Positions 7,203 to 14,749 are shown, counted from the stretch's first letter. The stretch: 16,893 nucleotides of DNA from CAZVWH01 sp964631175 (GCA_964631175.1 CAZVWH010000062.1:1-16893); one strand, 5' to 3'. Translations and numbers: made by a program. The notes: generated by a model from the letters alone, not told the origin.

Positions 7203-7784
7203 ATGAAGCTGCCAAAGCTTGAAAAATCGGATAAGTACGTCGGTCTGTATATCTTCGACTTCGGCAATCATGTTGGCGTAGGCTTTACTGCGGAAGAGGT
7301 GGCTGAGCTGCTTGAAAGCGAAAGATACAAGCAAGGCAAGGTCTATAAGATTCACAAGGCTTATCCCGATGGCAGACTCGAACTAAAAGGCGTGCCGACA
7401 GAGATTTTTCAGCTCGAAGCTGGGATGTTCTTTTATTCAAATGACCTGGAAACCGGCAAAGGAGATTTTAAACAGCTCGTTAATTTAGCTATTAGGACGA
7501 GTCCGCCTTGCCGGGCCAAGGTGCATCTCGCTAAATACAGTGACGGCAAATTTGTCGTAGCGCTAATCTATCCGGCTGAATACGATGATGAGGTAAGCTC
7601 ATGGCTTTTAGATGGCCAGTACAAAACCGCCGGCGCGGCCGAAGGTGGTGCCGGTGCGGTGCAGAGATATTATGATAAAAGGGCTGAGATTTTAGACAGG
7701 CACCAATTATTCGGCGAATCCGAATTAGTAAGTAGGACAGGCGAAGAACTATTAGCCTCCTTAAATTTAGCTGTGCAAAGATGA
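7203..7784 (+). CDS. Uncharacterised 193-aa protein
   Basis: I do not recognise a named domain. The protein is soluble, with no signal peptide or membrane segment. The N-terminal half is mixed beta/alpha (KYVGLYIFDFGNHVGVGFTAEEVAELLES, about 11-39), with an alternating hydrophobic pattern that suggests a compact alpha/beta domain. A Gly/Ala-rich linker (GAAEGGAGA, about 143-151) precedes a charged helical tail. The sequence has ordinary composition and an open frame of normal length, so it is very likely a real gene. No Shine-Dalgarno is seen; a TATAAT lies eight bases upstream, so the mRNA may be leaderless. It stands alone on the plus strand, divergent from aspS, with the 66-aa gene 75 bases downstream. 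Confidence 0.75.
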   Translation: MKLPKLEKSDKYVGLYIFDFGNHVGVGFTAEEVAELLESERYKQGKVYKIHKAYPDGRLELKGVPTEIFQLEAGMFFYSNDLETGKGDFKQLVNLAIRTSPPCRAKVHLAKYSDGKFVVALIYPAEYDDEVSSWLLDGQYKTAGAAEGGAGAVQRYYDKRAEILDRHQLFGESELVSRTGEELLASLNLAVQR

Positions 7785-7859
7785 TTATTAGGATGTGCCA
7801 TCCCTGAGGGACGTCTAAACAACTCCGTTAAAACGTTGGATTAAAGTTAATGAATTACG

Positions 7860-8060
7860 ATGTCAGCTCGCGCTAAAATGAGTTCCTTTCTTGGCTCGCT
7901 CGCCGGCCTATTTCTCTTGCTGTTTGGCAAAAGCTCGGCTAAGCCGACCGCTAAAAATCTGCAACAGGCAGAGTTCAAGAGCAGCACTCAACGTTTGGGG
8001 ATTCGTTTCAACGAGAGGATTCGTGATATCTTCCGGTTTAGATGGCTAAAGAGGCGGTAA
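7860..8060 (+). CDS. Small basic protein with one hydrophobic segment (66 aa)
   Basis: The N-terminal half has one hydrophobic stretch (FLGSLAGLFLLLFG, about 10-23), long enough for a weak membrane anchor. The rest is strongly basic, ending in RIRDIFRFRWLKRR. It could be a single-pass or peripheral membrane protein with a positively charged cytoplasmic tail. No known family was recognised. The upstream Shine-Dalgarno is poor (TTAAAG about 15 bases away), which lowers confidence. It lies 75 bases after the 193-aa gene on the same strand, so the two may be co-transcribed. A 10-base palindrome CTCACGTGAG follows at 8073-8082. Confidence 0.55.
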   Translation: MSARAKMSSFLGSLAGLFLLLFGKSSAKPTAKNLQQAEFKSSTQRLGIRFNERIRDIFRFRWLKRR

Positions 8061-8135
8061 CTTTCAAGTAAACTCACGTGAGACTTTCTTAAAACAGAGC
8101 CGCGACCATTAGCAAGCAAAGCAACCATAGCGCAT

Positions 8136-8168
8136 AAAAAAAGTCCGGGCTGTACTGAGTACTCGGAC
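8136..8168 (-). terminator. Intrinsic terminator of csrA
   Basis: On the minus strand GTCCG (8168-8164) and AGTAC form a stem with GTACT and CGGAC, with small internal asymmetry. Seven consecutive T follow (8142-8136 read on the minus strand). It lies 51 bases after the csrA stop, which is the right place and orientation. Confidence 0.85.
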
Positions 8169-8218
8169 AGGACGACTGACAAGTGCTGATAGAGAATTAG
8201 TGATGGCAGCCTTTTTAG

Positions 8219-8515
8219 TTACTCCGCTTTTGGGCCGGTCTTGTCCGGCTGCTTTTGGGACTCCTTTTCTGGCTGTTTCTCGGAATCCTTTGGCAGCTCC
8301 TGCTGGGCAGCTTTATCCGGCTGCTTTTTTCTGGGTTCTTTTCCTTCGGCTTTCTCACGTTGAATCGCGTCGTAGATCTCCCTCCGATGAACCGGTATAT
8401 GCCTCGGAGCTGTTATGCCCAGTCGGACTTTATCCCCGCGGACGTCGACGATGAAAATCTCAACATCGTCGCCGATCATTATTGATTCATCTCTCTGTCT
8501 GCTTAGCACCAACAT
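8219..8515 (-). CDS. csrA: Translational regulator CsrA with extended charged tail
   Basis: CsrA is a small dimeric RNA-binding protein that blocks or stabilises target mRNAs, typically for carbon storage, motility or biofilm. The core is canonical: MLVLSRQRDESIMIGDDVEI at the start, then VRLGITAPRHIPVHRREIYDAI, including the R/H-rich RNA-binding surface near residue 44. Typical CsrA ends near residue 60. Here about 45 further residues follow, almost all K, E, Q, P and D (KQPDK, EKQPEK, QKQPDK), likely disordered. Two ATG codons are adjacent; the one at 8515 gives the family's MLVLS start and lies six bases after GGAG, whereas the one at 8518 would be only three bases away. A T-tract terminator follows. 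No flagellar gene, its common neighbour, is nearby. Confidence 0.95.
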   Translation of the reverse strand: MLVLSRQRDESIMIGDDVEIFIVDVRGDKVRLGITAPRHIPVHRREIYDAIQREKAEGKEPRKKQPDKAAQQELPKDSEKQPEKESQKQPDKTGPKAE

Positions 8516-8518
8516 CAT

Positions 8519-8829
8519 TAACTCCTTTTGTCGGTTGGTCTTACTTAAATATCATACGAAAAAAACTATCTGGGTGTTCGCCCACTTACTTAATATATAC
8601 GCTCGACAAATTTCATTGGTCAGTAATAAATTCCCGCAAAAATATCCAAACCGACAAAAACTCAAACTCAACTATATTTCGGCTAATTTTTAGGTCGAAA
8701 ACAACCAATTTCAGTTTTCTTTGCATAGTTACAGTCAATTATTAGACGTTTCATCTGTAAGTACTTGAAAAAAAAGGAAGTTATACAAAGTCAAAGACTC
8801 GAAAAAAAGATTTATTAAATTTATCTTCG
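8519..8829. other. AT-rich intergenic region upstream of csrA
   Basis: These 311 bases lie between csrA and the membrane-protein gene, both on the minus strand. The csrA-proximal part must hold its promoter; TATATT and TATGAT sequences occur but no clear -35 pairs with them. At the other end, just past the stop at 8830, an AT-rich weak dyad is followed on the minus strand by seven T near 8807-8801 and could terminate the membrane-protein mRNA. Open frames here are short and AT-driven, and I do not regard them as genes. Confidence 0.55.
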
Positions 8830-9720
8830 CTACTTTATGTCGTGTTTTCTGCGGTGAGTATAGCGGACAGCCAACCAGTAGCCGGCAATAGAGCCCAATG
8901 TGCCGAAAGCCACCATTTGGATGGGCAGTATGCAAACAACCGAACTGGAAAAGAATGTGGCAGGCCAATTTTGTTGTAGGTTTTGTAATACATCTTGCTT
9001 AGCGTAAGTAGTTACAGCAAAAACAGTTACTAAAGCGCTGGTGATTGTAGGCCAAATATAGTCTGTATTAAACAGCTTTTTAACTACGAAAGCCGCCAGT
9101 CCAAATGAGACCAATACTGCAAAAATAATCTGACCTATATCCGGTTGGGCTACAATTGCGTTATTGGACGTTGAATAGTCTTGAGCCAGTATTTTGATAC
9201 AAATATGGACAATAATAGCAGAGCCAAACAAAGCGGCAATTGCATTTAGGTATTTGTTTGGGTTAGGATTAGATTTAATTGGCGTCTTAGCTATATGAGG
9301 TTTTGACCACAATTTCTGCCCTAAAAGTAGGCCGGCGAATCCGGCCGCGATAATAAGCAGCCAGAATATTGGCTCCCATTTAAGTGCTGTAAATATGGCC
9401 AGACGCTGAGGAAGGCTTTGATTTACCTGTATCAGCTTGGCTACATTGCCGGAGCGGCTGGCCCATATAGCTAAGCCGGAGGGCACTGCTAAGATACCTA
9501 TTTCCCGGCCATAGGGCCAGGAAATGAAATAGCCGACAAAGCCGACCAAGAATGCCAGGACTACTAAAATTGTTACACTAACGTAACTTAAGCTTCCAAA
9601 ACGTACGGCACTAAGGGGGTCGGATGGAGCGGCTAATGGCCAGGCTAAAATACCTATCACAACAACCCCCAAGGCGATGACAGCAGCAATCCTTACCTTA
9701 ATCAGCCAGGATAATTCCAC
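8830..9720 (-). CDS. Uncharacterised multi-pass membrane protein (296 aa)
   Basis: The start is GTG at 9720, supported by AAAGGAG seven bases upstream. At least seven hydrophobic segments are visible (about 8-30, 45-68, 118-136, 158-176, 196-215, 222-238 and 262-284). They are separated by short polar loops, with a longer loop after the second (GREIGILAVPSGLAIWASRSG...). It ends in a basic tail (RRKHDIK). No transport, enzyme or secretion signature was recognised. It is transcribed alone on the minus strand; its own upstream region carries an inverted repeat (9777-9799) and a MITE-like element. A conserved planctomycete membrane protein is a guess from context only. Confidence 0.8.
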   Translation of the reverse strand: MELSWLIKVRIAAVIALGVVVIGILAWPLAAPSDPLSAVRFGSLSYVSVTILVVLAFLVGFVGYFISWPYGREIGILAVPSGLAIWASRSGNVAKLIQVNQSLPQRLAIFTALKWEPIFWLLIIAAGFAGLLLGQKLWSKPHIAKTPIKSNPNPNKYLNAIAALFGSAIIVHICIKILAQDYSTSNNAIVAQPDIGQIIFAVLVSFGLAAFVVKKLFNTDYIWPTITSALVTVFAVTTYAKQDVLQNLQQNWPATFFSSSVVCILPIQMVAFGTLGSIAGYWLAVRYTHRRKHDIK

Positions 9721-9776
9721 GATCCAGCTCCTTTAATCAAATCTTCGATAGAGTAACATTAGAGCTAAAGAAGGTC

Positions 9777-9799
9777 AACAATAACATACTCGTATTGTT
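9777..9799. promoter_or_regulatory. Inverted repeat upstream of the membrane-protein gene
   Basis: AACAATA (9777-9783) and TATTGTT (9793-9799) are perfect inverted arms nine bases apart, 57 bases upstream of the GTG start. The size and spacing suit an operator for a dimeric regulator. No regulator gene is nearby and the role is inferred only. Confidence 0.4.
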
Positions 9800-9902
9800 C
9801 GCAGATCGTCGGTCGAGAGCCCGAGGGGCCAGATTCCCAGGGAAATGGCCAGGCCCAAATGTATCATTTCTCGCATCAACTTATATGAAAGCGGGCACTC
9901 AG

Positions 9903-10118
9903 AGTGTCTAATGCTCTGTTGAAAAGAGTTCAGAATGTCATTTCGAGCGAGCCGCAGGCGAGTCGAGAAATCTATTTTTGAGCAGATTTCTCCACTTCGC
10001 CCCCGTGCTTTCTGCTTGCCCCTGCGTCTTACGACGCAAGGCGGGGCAGCGGGCGAAAGCAGAAATGGGGGCTTCGGTCGAAACGACGGTGAGGCTTTTC
10101 AACAGAGAAAGTGTCTAA
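9903..10118. mobile_element. MITE-like non-coding element with 9-base flanking repeats
   Basis: Terminal inverted repeats of 15 bases bound a 198-base core. TGCTCTGTTGAAAAG at 9912-9926 faces CTTTTCAACAGAGAA at 10095-10109 (one mismatch). The same nine bases, AGTGTCTAA, lie directly outside both ends (9903-9911 and 10110-10118), as a target-site duplication would. Inside are nested palindromes: GTCATTTCGA (9937) with TCGAAACGAC (10077), one mismatch; GAGAAATCT (9965-9973) with AGATTTCTC (9984-9992); and TGCGTC with GACGCA around TTAC near 10023-10038. It has no transposase. The internal TGTCATTTCGAG...TCGAAACGAC part is a widespread palindromic repeat type. AGTGTCTAA resembles the CTAAAGTG repeat units elsewhere in the window, so the flanks could also be relics of that family. 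Confidence 0.7.
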
Positions 10119-10210
10119 CAAAATGATATATGCTTTGCAGCAATCAAATACGTGAGAAAACTACTGGAAGTTGCGAAAATAGGCCGCATTGCCCTGCCGA
10201 AAATCCGGCT

Positions 10211-10234
10211 GAATCCTATTTTTTTACAGGATTC
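10211..10234. repeat. Hairpin just upstream of the promoter
   Basis: GAATCCT (10211-10217) pairs exactly with AGGATTC (10228-10234) around a T-rich 10-base loop. It ends two bases before the -35 box of the downstream promoter, where an operator or the end of an upstream transcript might lie. Confidence 0.6.
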
Positions 10235-10235
10235 C

Positions 10236-10264
10236 TTGTTTCTTGTAATTTTCTATGATATAAT
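10236..10264 (+). promoter_or_regulatory. Sigma-70 type promoter for the 655-aa secreted protein
   Basis: TTGTTT (10236-10241) and TATAAT (10259-10264) are 17 bases apart, and TG at 10256-10257 gives an extended -10. The predicted start of transcription is near 10271, leaving a leader of about 120 bases before the ATG at 10394. This is the best promoter match in the window. Confidence 0.7.
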
Positions 10265-10393
10265 TAAAATTGTGTTAAAATAGGGTTTTGTGTGTTTAAT
10301 TTGGGGCACATCACATAACACAAAGGATCCCGTGGCGCACAGAGGAGTGTTAAGTTTCTTATTAACCAAATTTTCAAAGAAAGGAGAATTAAG

Positions 10394-12361
10394 ATGAGAA
10401 GGTTAGGAGTAATTGTAGGATTGGTGTGTTTTTTAAGCAGTGGAATATTAGCCTCTAATGACTTTAGCGGTGTAGGCAATTGGGCAGACCCCAACATCTG
10501 GAAAGAAGGCCGTTCCCCAAGCGGTGCAGAGGAGGTCAAGGTCCGTGGGGAAGATACCATCTGCACGCTAAACACCAGTACCGGAGATTGGGGTGCAGGC
10601 CAAAGAATGAGGGTGTACGAAGGAGCTACCTTAATCATCGAAGAAGGAGCAGAACTTCTCGGCGCAGGCTGGATGCGTGTCGGCGCTGGTAATCCTGGCT
10701 ACGTGGAGCAGACAGGCGGCCTTGTGCAACTACAAGACGGCAAGGATAGTGCAAAGCTCGGGATAGGAGATCAAGGAGGTTCAGATGGTAACTATACTAT
10801 CAGTGGTGGAACCTTGACATATGCAGAGGGTAGTTTAGGTGAATTACTTGTGGGAGCCAGAGCAGGCACAGGGACACTGACAATAATCGGCACAGGTCCG
10901 ACAATTCAGATGAATACAATGATTGTCGGAGATCGAGCCGGAGCTTATGGTACTATTGAATTCCAGGTTGATGCCAATGGTGTAAGTCCGATTAGCCTCG
11001 TCGGTGGTGCTTCTATCGATCCTGAGGGAGATGAGACTACGGCGGCCCTAGTGATCAACTCGATAGGTGGGGCACCTCAGGCTAATGTTGTGCTTTTGGA
11101 TCTTCCGGATGACGCTAACTTTGTAGGTGTTTTTGACACGGTCAACGGCGAACCTGCTGAGGACGGTGCTTCGGTGCTTTTGACCTTTGGTGAGGTTGGC
11201 TACTACTACCACCTGGCTTACGCTCATGGTGGAACTAATGATTTGGTGCTTGTATATGATGGTTCTGTAGATATTTTACCCTTTAGCCTGGGAGCAACGG
11301 GGGATATCACTATTTGTAATGATGAGCGATATGGACCGGACCAAAGCAACAGCGGCTCAGGTGTGGAATCACGTAATATTCCGGCAAGACGCAACGTGGC
11401 ATTGATTAGCTACGATATATCAGGACTCAAAGCGGGGGGTGGAGTCTTCTCAAATGTGAGCTTCAGCCATTTCAGTCACGACCAAAATGATGAGGTAAGT
11501 GTTTATGGCATCATCGAGGACTTAGATCTGCTCGATGTAGAATCTCTAACTTGGAACACCGCTCCTGGCGTTCAGAATGACCCAACTCCGGAGCTTGGAG
11601 CTCCTGTAGCCCTGGACGTTAACGACCTAACAGATGTATTATTGAGATTTACTCCACCTGAGGACGTAGGTGTAAGGTTCTCAACCGATACAAGCCAGGC
11701 CCTTGCAGATTTGCTCAACAGCGATACGGATGGGATTGTTACATTTTTGTTTGCGGCGAGTGCAGAGGACACTCAGGCTATTATTCGGTCAAGGGAGCAC
11801 TCAGCCGGTGGTTCATTCCTCGAGGGCGAGATTATTCCACCGCTTCCAGTAAAGATTCCCGTTGAGAACGCCAGCTTTGAGCTGCCCGGTACCGACAAAC
11901 AGAATAACTGGGATGGTGGAACAAATGATAAAGGCACTTTCGTGGATGTTCCCAGCTGGAGCAGCGATACAATGGCTACAGATTCCGGCGTTGAAACGGG
12001 ATGGAATGCTAGCGACGGAGAATGGAGCGGCTTTTTAAGAGGCAGTGATCCTTCAGTTTGGCAGTTGACAAGCTATGTTATTGGAGCTGATGACGTCATC
12101 GAGCTGAAAGTAGATGCCAAGAATAACTGGCAGGCTACAACTTTTCTGCTGAGCCTCTACTATGATGAAGCAGGTGTTCGTGTTCCGGTGGCTTCCGTCG
12201 AAGTTACGTTAACAGATGACATGCAGGAGTTTTCGCTGGTGTTTTCAGCAGCAGATGTACCTGAATCTGTTGGCAAACAACTTGGAATTGAGCTAAATAA
12301 TGTTACTCCAGACGTTGATAGCTGGGCCGGTTCAGACAACGTGAGGCTTTTGCTCTACTAA
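10394..12361 (+). CDS. Large secreted protein: beta-solenoid repeats, DNRLRE-like and C-terminal beta-sandwich domains
   Basis: This 655-residue protein starts with a signal peptide (MRRLGVIVGLVCFLSSGILA, about 1-20). The mature N-terminus (GNWADPNIWKEGRSP) is a W-rich start often found before beta-solenoids. Residues 75-210 repeat G-rich strands (VEQTGGLVQL, YTISGGTLTY, LLVGARAGTGTLTI), which suggest a solenoid. Residues about 285-480 look like a DNRLRE/CBM96-type beta domain (LISYDISGL, SLTWNTAPGV). Residues about 488-655 form a second beta-sandwich (VENASFELPGT ... DNVRLLLY), a type seen in planctomycete exported proteins. No PEP-CTERM or dockerin tail is present. AAGGAG seven bases upstream of the ATG supports the start, and a good promoter precedes it. 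A structural or carbohydrate-binding surface role is inferred; no catalytic residues were identified. Confidence 0.85.
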   Translation: MRRLGVIVGLVCFLSSGILASNDFSGVGNWADPNIWKEGRSPSGAEEVKVRGEDTICTLNTSTGDWGAGQRMRVYEGATLIIEEGAELLGAGWMRVGAGNPGYVEQTGGLVQLQDGKDSAKLGIGDQGGSDGNYTISGGTLTYAEGSLGELLVGARAGTGTLTIIGTGPTIQMNTMIVGDRAGAYGTIEFQVDANGVSPISLVGGASIDPEGDETTAALVINSIGGAPQANVVLLDLPDDANFVGVFDTVNGEPAEDGASVLLTFGEVGYYYHLAYAHGGTNDLVLVYDGSVDILPFSLGATGDITICNDERYGPDQSNSGSGVESRNIPARRNVALISYDISGLKAGGGVFSNVSFSHFSHDQNDEVSVYGIIEDLDLLDVESLTWNTAPGVQNDPTPELGAPVALDVNDLTDVLLRFTPPEDVGVRFSTDTSQALADLLNSDTDGIVTFLFAASAEDTQAIIRSREHSAGGSFLEGEIIPPLPVKIPVENASFELPGTDKQNNWDGGTNDKGTFVDVPSWSSDTMATDSGVETGWNASDGEWSGFLRGSDPSVWQLTSYVIGADDVIELKVDAKNNWQATTFLLSLYYDEAGVRVPVASVEVTLTDDMQEFSLVFSAADVPESVGKQLGIELNNVTPDVDSWAGSDNVRLLLY

Positions 12362-12410
12362 GAAACAGAAAGTCTGATCAGTGCTTTCTTGATTTAGCAA
12401 GCCCTTAATC

Positions 12411-12551
12411 AGGACGGTGCTGTCCCGTCCTGAGTTGTGGACTAAGCCTTCCCATACGGGAAGGTCGAAGGAAACAAGGACGAGATATTTAGTTCTAAAG
12501 AACGATTTTTTGCTGGCGAACGGCCAGATTAGTCGCTTAATCTGGCCGTTC
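12411..12551. repeat. Cluster of three perfect hairpins between the two secreted-protein genes
   Basis: Three exact inverted repeats follow one another: AGGACGG/CCGTCCT (12411-12431), CCTTCCC/GGGAAGG (12447-12464), and the long GAACGGCCAGATTA/TAATCTGGCCGTTC (12518-12551), with 14-base arms and a 6-base loop. None is followed by a T-run, so they are not simple terminators, though the last is very stable. They may terminate, process or protect the mRNA of the upstream gene, or be inserted repeats. Confidence 0.8.
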
Positions 12552-12766
12552 ATATGCCAGTTTGTAAGTCTGCCTTTTGTAACCGAAAACATATAAGAAA
12601 TGCATCACAGTTGAAGTGCTATTTGTGATGGCAGCGTTATGCGTCAGTGTGGCTGCGTATGCGGTTGCCTTCGCGGCTTTTTGCGAAAGCATAAGCGGGG
12701 GCTATGCCCGCCAATGCATGGTCATGGTATGTATTATTAACTGGACTTTTTTGGAGAAGGTGTATT
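12552..12766. other. Leader region of the second secreted-protein gene
   Basis: It contains CATCACA/TGTGATG inverted arms (about 12603-12632) and a GC-rich stretch with GCGGG/CCCGC arms near 12696-12712. Open frames that start here and run into the downstream gene lack good ribosome binding sites. No riboswitch class could be matched by eye. The promoter was not located. Confidence 0.5.
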
Positions 12767-14527
12767 ATGTGTGGAAAAGTGAGCTATCTAATCTCATTCA
12801 TTCTTGTGCTGGTATTAGCTGGTAGCGCTTCAGCCGACACATTCCAGTGGGACAATGGCGGGAATGGTCCCCTGTGGAGTATGCCGGAGAACTGGAACCC
12901 CGATGGCCTACCCGGCCCTGATGATGAGGCTCAGATTATCCTTGCAGATGCAAATTGCGTCATTGACTCCTCCGTAGATGCTGAGTGCGCAACTGTGTAT
13001 GTTGGTATGGGCGGCAGCGAAGGGACTTGCTACATGGACATGACTGGAGGCACCCTTACCAGTGATGGTCATATTCGCATAGGAGAGCCAGGCGATAGCA
13101 ACGCCATTTTTGTTATGAGCGGCGGCACTGTAAGCACAGGAAATACCGGAAGACTGTGGGTTGGATACAACGGCACAGGTACTTTCATCATGACCGGCGG
13201 CGTAATGACTGTTTCTGATAAAATCGAGTGTGGGAAAAATGATGGCGCAACCGGTTATATATATGTGCATGGTGGAACACTAAATCTCGAGGGACAGGGA
13301 TCAGACGACTTTGAGATTGGTAAATACGGTACAGGTATTGTCACGATAACCGGTGGCGAGATCAACATTACCGATCAGATCAAATTAGCGCAAACAAGCG
13401 GTACCGCTCGCTTGTATCTGTATGGCGGGATTATTAACGCCGGCAATCTCCGTAGTTCAGATCAAATTTCCGGAGAAGCCTTTATGGATTTCACAAAAGG
13501 TACGCTTGTTTTAGACGGCAATGATGTGCCAACGGTAAATGGATATATCGAAAATGGTTGGTTTGTCGCCTATGACGGCGTAGGTATAGTGGACGTGAAC
13601 TATACCGTAGATCCAAATCAGACCACGGTGACGGGCAGGATGCCCAATCCGGAGCTTGCCTGGGATCCGAGCCCACGTACTAAGGCAACGGTAGAGCGGG
13701 ACCTTGCTCTTGGCTGGAAACCGGGTGTTTACACAGTCTCTCACGATGTGTACTTCGGCACCGATGTGAACAATGTGAACGATGCCAACAACGCTCTCGG
13801 GGCATGGCCAGAGTTCAAAGGCAATCAGGACCCTTGTAGCTTTGATCCGGGGCTTCTTGAATTAGGCCAGACCTACTATTTGCGCATAGATGAGGTCAAT
13901 GACAATAACTGGGCGCCACCGGGCAGTCCTTGGAAAGGTCCTGTCTGGGAGTTTACAGTAGTCGACTATATTGTTGTGGACGACTTCGAGTCCTATAATG
14001 ACATTCCGGACGATCAAGAGGCCAGCAACTTAGTGTTTTATACATGGATAGACGGCTATGATAATCCGTCGGTTAATGGAGCTGTAATTGGTTATGTCTT
14101 GGGAGACAGCTCTCTCGAGACTGATAACGTTCATAGTGGTGAGCAGTCGGTACCATTAGCGTACGACAACAGCACTACAACTTATTCAGAGGTTACAGTG
14201 AGCATTGATGACCTGGCGATTGGCAGAGATTGGACTACAGATGATTTTAAGGTATTATCGCTGTGGTTCTATGGCAGTCTGTTCAATGCTTTTACAGAGC
14301 AAATGTACGTGAAGCTTAACGGCGTAAAGGTAGCATATAATGGTCAAATGACTGACCTGCAGCAGACAACCTGGCAGCAGTGGAATATTGACCTTACGGA
14401 TTTTGGCATTGATCTTAGTAATGTTACCGAGCTTTGCATCGGCTTTGAAAAGACCCAAACATTGGGTGGCAGAGGTTCTATATTATTTGATGATATCCGG
14501 CTATATGTATCCCAGAACGAAGAGTAA
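12767..14527 (+). CDS. Secreted beta-solenoid protein with planctomycete FN3-like and jelly-roll domains
   Basis: The start at 12767 follows GGAGAAGG by six bases and gives a clean signal peptide (MCGKVSYLISFILVLVLAGSASA, cleavage after about residue 23); an upstream in-frame ATG at 12704 would spoil it. The protein is then 586 residues. The first 250 mature residues are G-rich strand repeats (DMTGGTLTSD, VMSGGTVSTG, IMTGGVMTVS, YVHGGTLNLE, TITGGEINIT), spaced about 20-27 residues apart, which is a beta-solenoid pattern. Next comes an FN3-like domain with AWDPSPRT, DVYFGTDVN and YYLRIDEVND. The last 180 residues, starting VVDDFESYND, form a jelly-roll domain ending ILFDDIRLYV. This module pair is familiar from planctomycete exported proteins. 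It has no anchor or enzyme motif. It resembles the upstream gene product in its N-terminal part. Confidence 0.87.
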   Translation: MCGKVSYLISFILVLVLAGSASADTFQWDNGGNGPLWSMPENWNPDGLPGPDDEAQIILADANCVIDSSVDAECATVYVGMGGSEGTCYMDMTGGTLTSDGHIRIGEPGDSNAIFVMSGGTVSTGNTGRLWVGYNGTGTFIMTGGVMTVSDKIECGKNDGATGYIYVHGGTLNLEGQGSDDFEIGKYGTGIVTITGGEINITDQIKLAQTSGTARLYLYGGIINAGNLRSSDQISGEAFMDFTKGTLVLDGNDVPTVNGYIENGWFVAYDGVGIVDVNYTVDPNQTTVTGRMPNPELAWDPSPRTKATVERDLALGWKPGVYTVSHDVYFGTDVNNVNDANNALGAWPEFKGNQDPCSFDPGLLELGQTYYLRIDEVNDNNWAPPGSPWKGPVWEFTVVDYIVVDDFESYNDIPDDQEASNLVFYTWIDGYDNPSVNGAVIGYVLGDSSLETDNVHSGEQSVPLAYDNSTTTYSEVTVSIDDLAIGRDWTTDDFKVLSLWFYGSLFNAFTEQMYVKLNGVKVAYNGQMTDLQQTTWQQWNIDLTDFGIDLSNVTELCIGFEKTQTLGGRGSILFDDIRLYVSQNEE

Positions 14528-14566
14528 ATACTGTAAGGGTAAGTTTTGTTGAAGCATATAGTTTGA

Positions 14567-14708
14567 AGTGACTAAAGTGCCTAAAATTGTTGTCATTGCG
14601 AGCGAAGCGAAGCAATCTCAAATCTGAGCAAGGAGATTGCCACGTCGCTGCGCTCCTCGCAATGACACTCCGTGGCACTTTAGCTTACTTTAGACACTTT
14701 TACTCACT
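14567..14708. repeat. Nested palindromic repeat: CTAAAGTG units around a TGTCATTGCGAG element
   Basis: The inner element has perfect arms TGTCATTGCGAG (14591-14602) and CTCGCAATGACA (14656-14667). It also has GCAATCTC (14612-14619) with GAGATTGC (14633-14640). I recognise this as a dispersed repeat common in environmental bacterial genomes. Around it, CTAAAGTGCC (14572-14581) pairs with GGCACTTTAG (14674-14683), and AGTGACTAAAG pairs with CTTTAGACACT (one mismatch). The outer units belong to the same family as the array at 1796-1908. It may have inserted between the two genes and could act as a bidirectional hairpin. Confidence 0.85.
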
Positions 14709-14749
14709 ATAGTTGCTGAATATTCGTTTGAGGAAAAGGGGGCAGTATT

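Noticed and set aside
9935..10126. Plus-strand open frame in the MITE-like element
   Set aside because: Composition follows the nested palindromes; no transposase motif or ribosome binding site is present.
12603..12720. Possible riboswitch in the leader of the second secreted protein
   Set aside because: Hairpins exist, but the conserved bases of the c-di-GMP, cobalamin or other classes I know were not found.
12704..12766. Upstream in-frame start for the second secreted protein
   Set aside because: It would put 21 residues before a perfect signal peptide and lacks a ribosome binding site, whereas GGAGAAGG precedes the start at 12767.
12616..12825. Plus-strand open frame starting MLFVMAALCVSVAAYAVAFAAF
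   Set aside because: It looks like a signal peptide but has no Shine-Dalgarno, lies in hairpin-rich DNA, and overlaps the true gene start in another frame.
14478..14678. Minus-strand open frame with the peptide VIARSAATWQSP and RFARND
   Set aside because: It is a translation of the TGTCATTGCGAG palindromic repeat. Such peptides turn up wherever this repeat is read in this frame and are not evidence of a gene.
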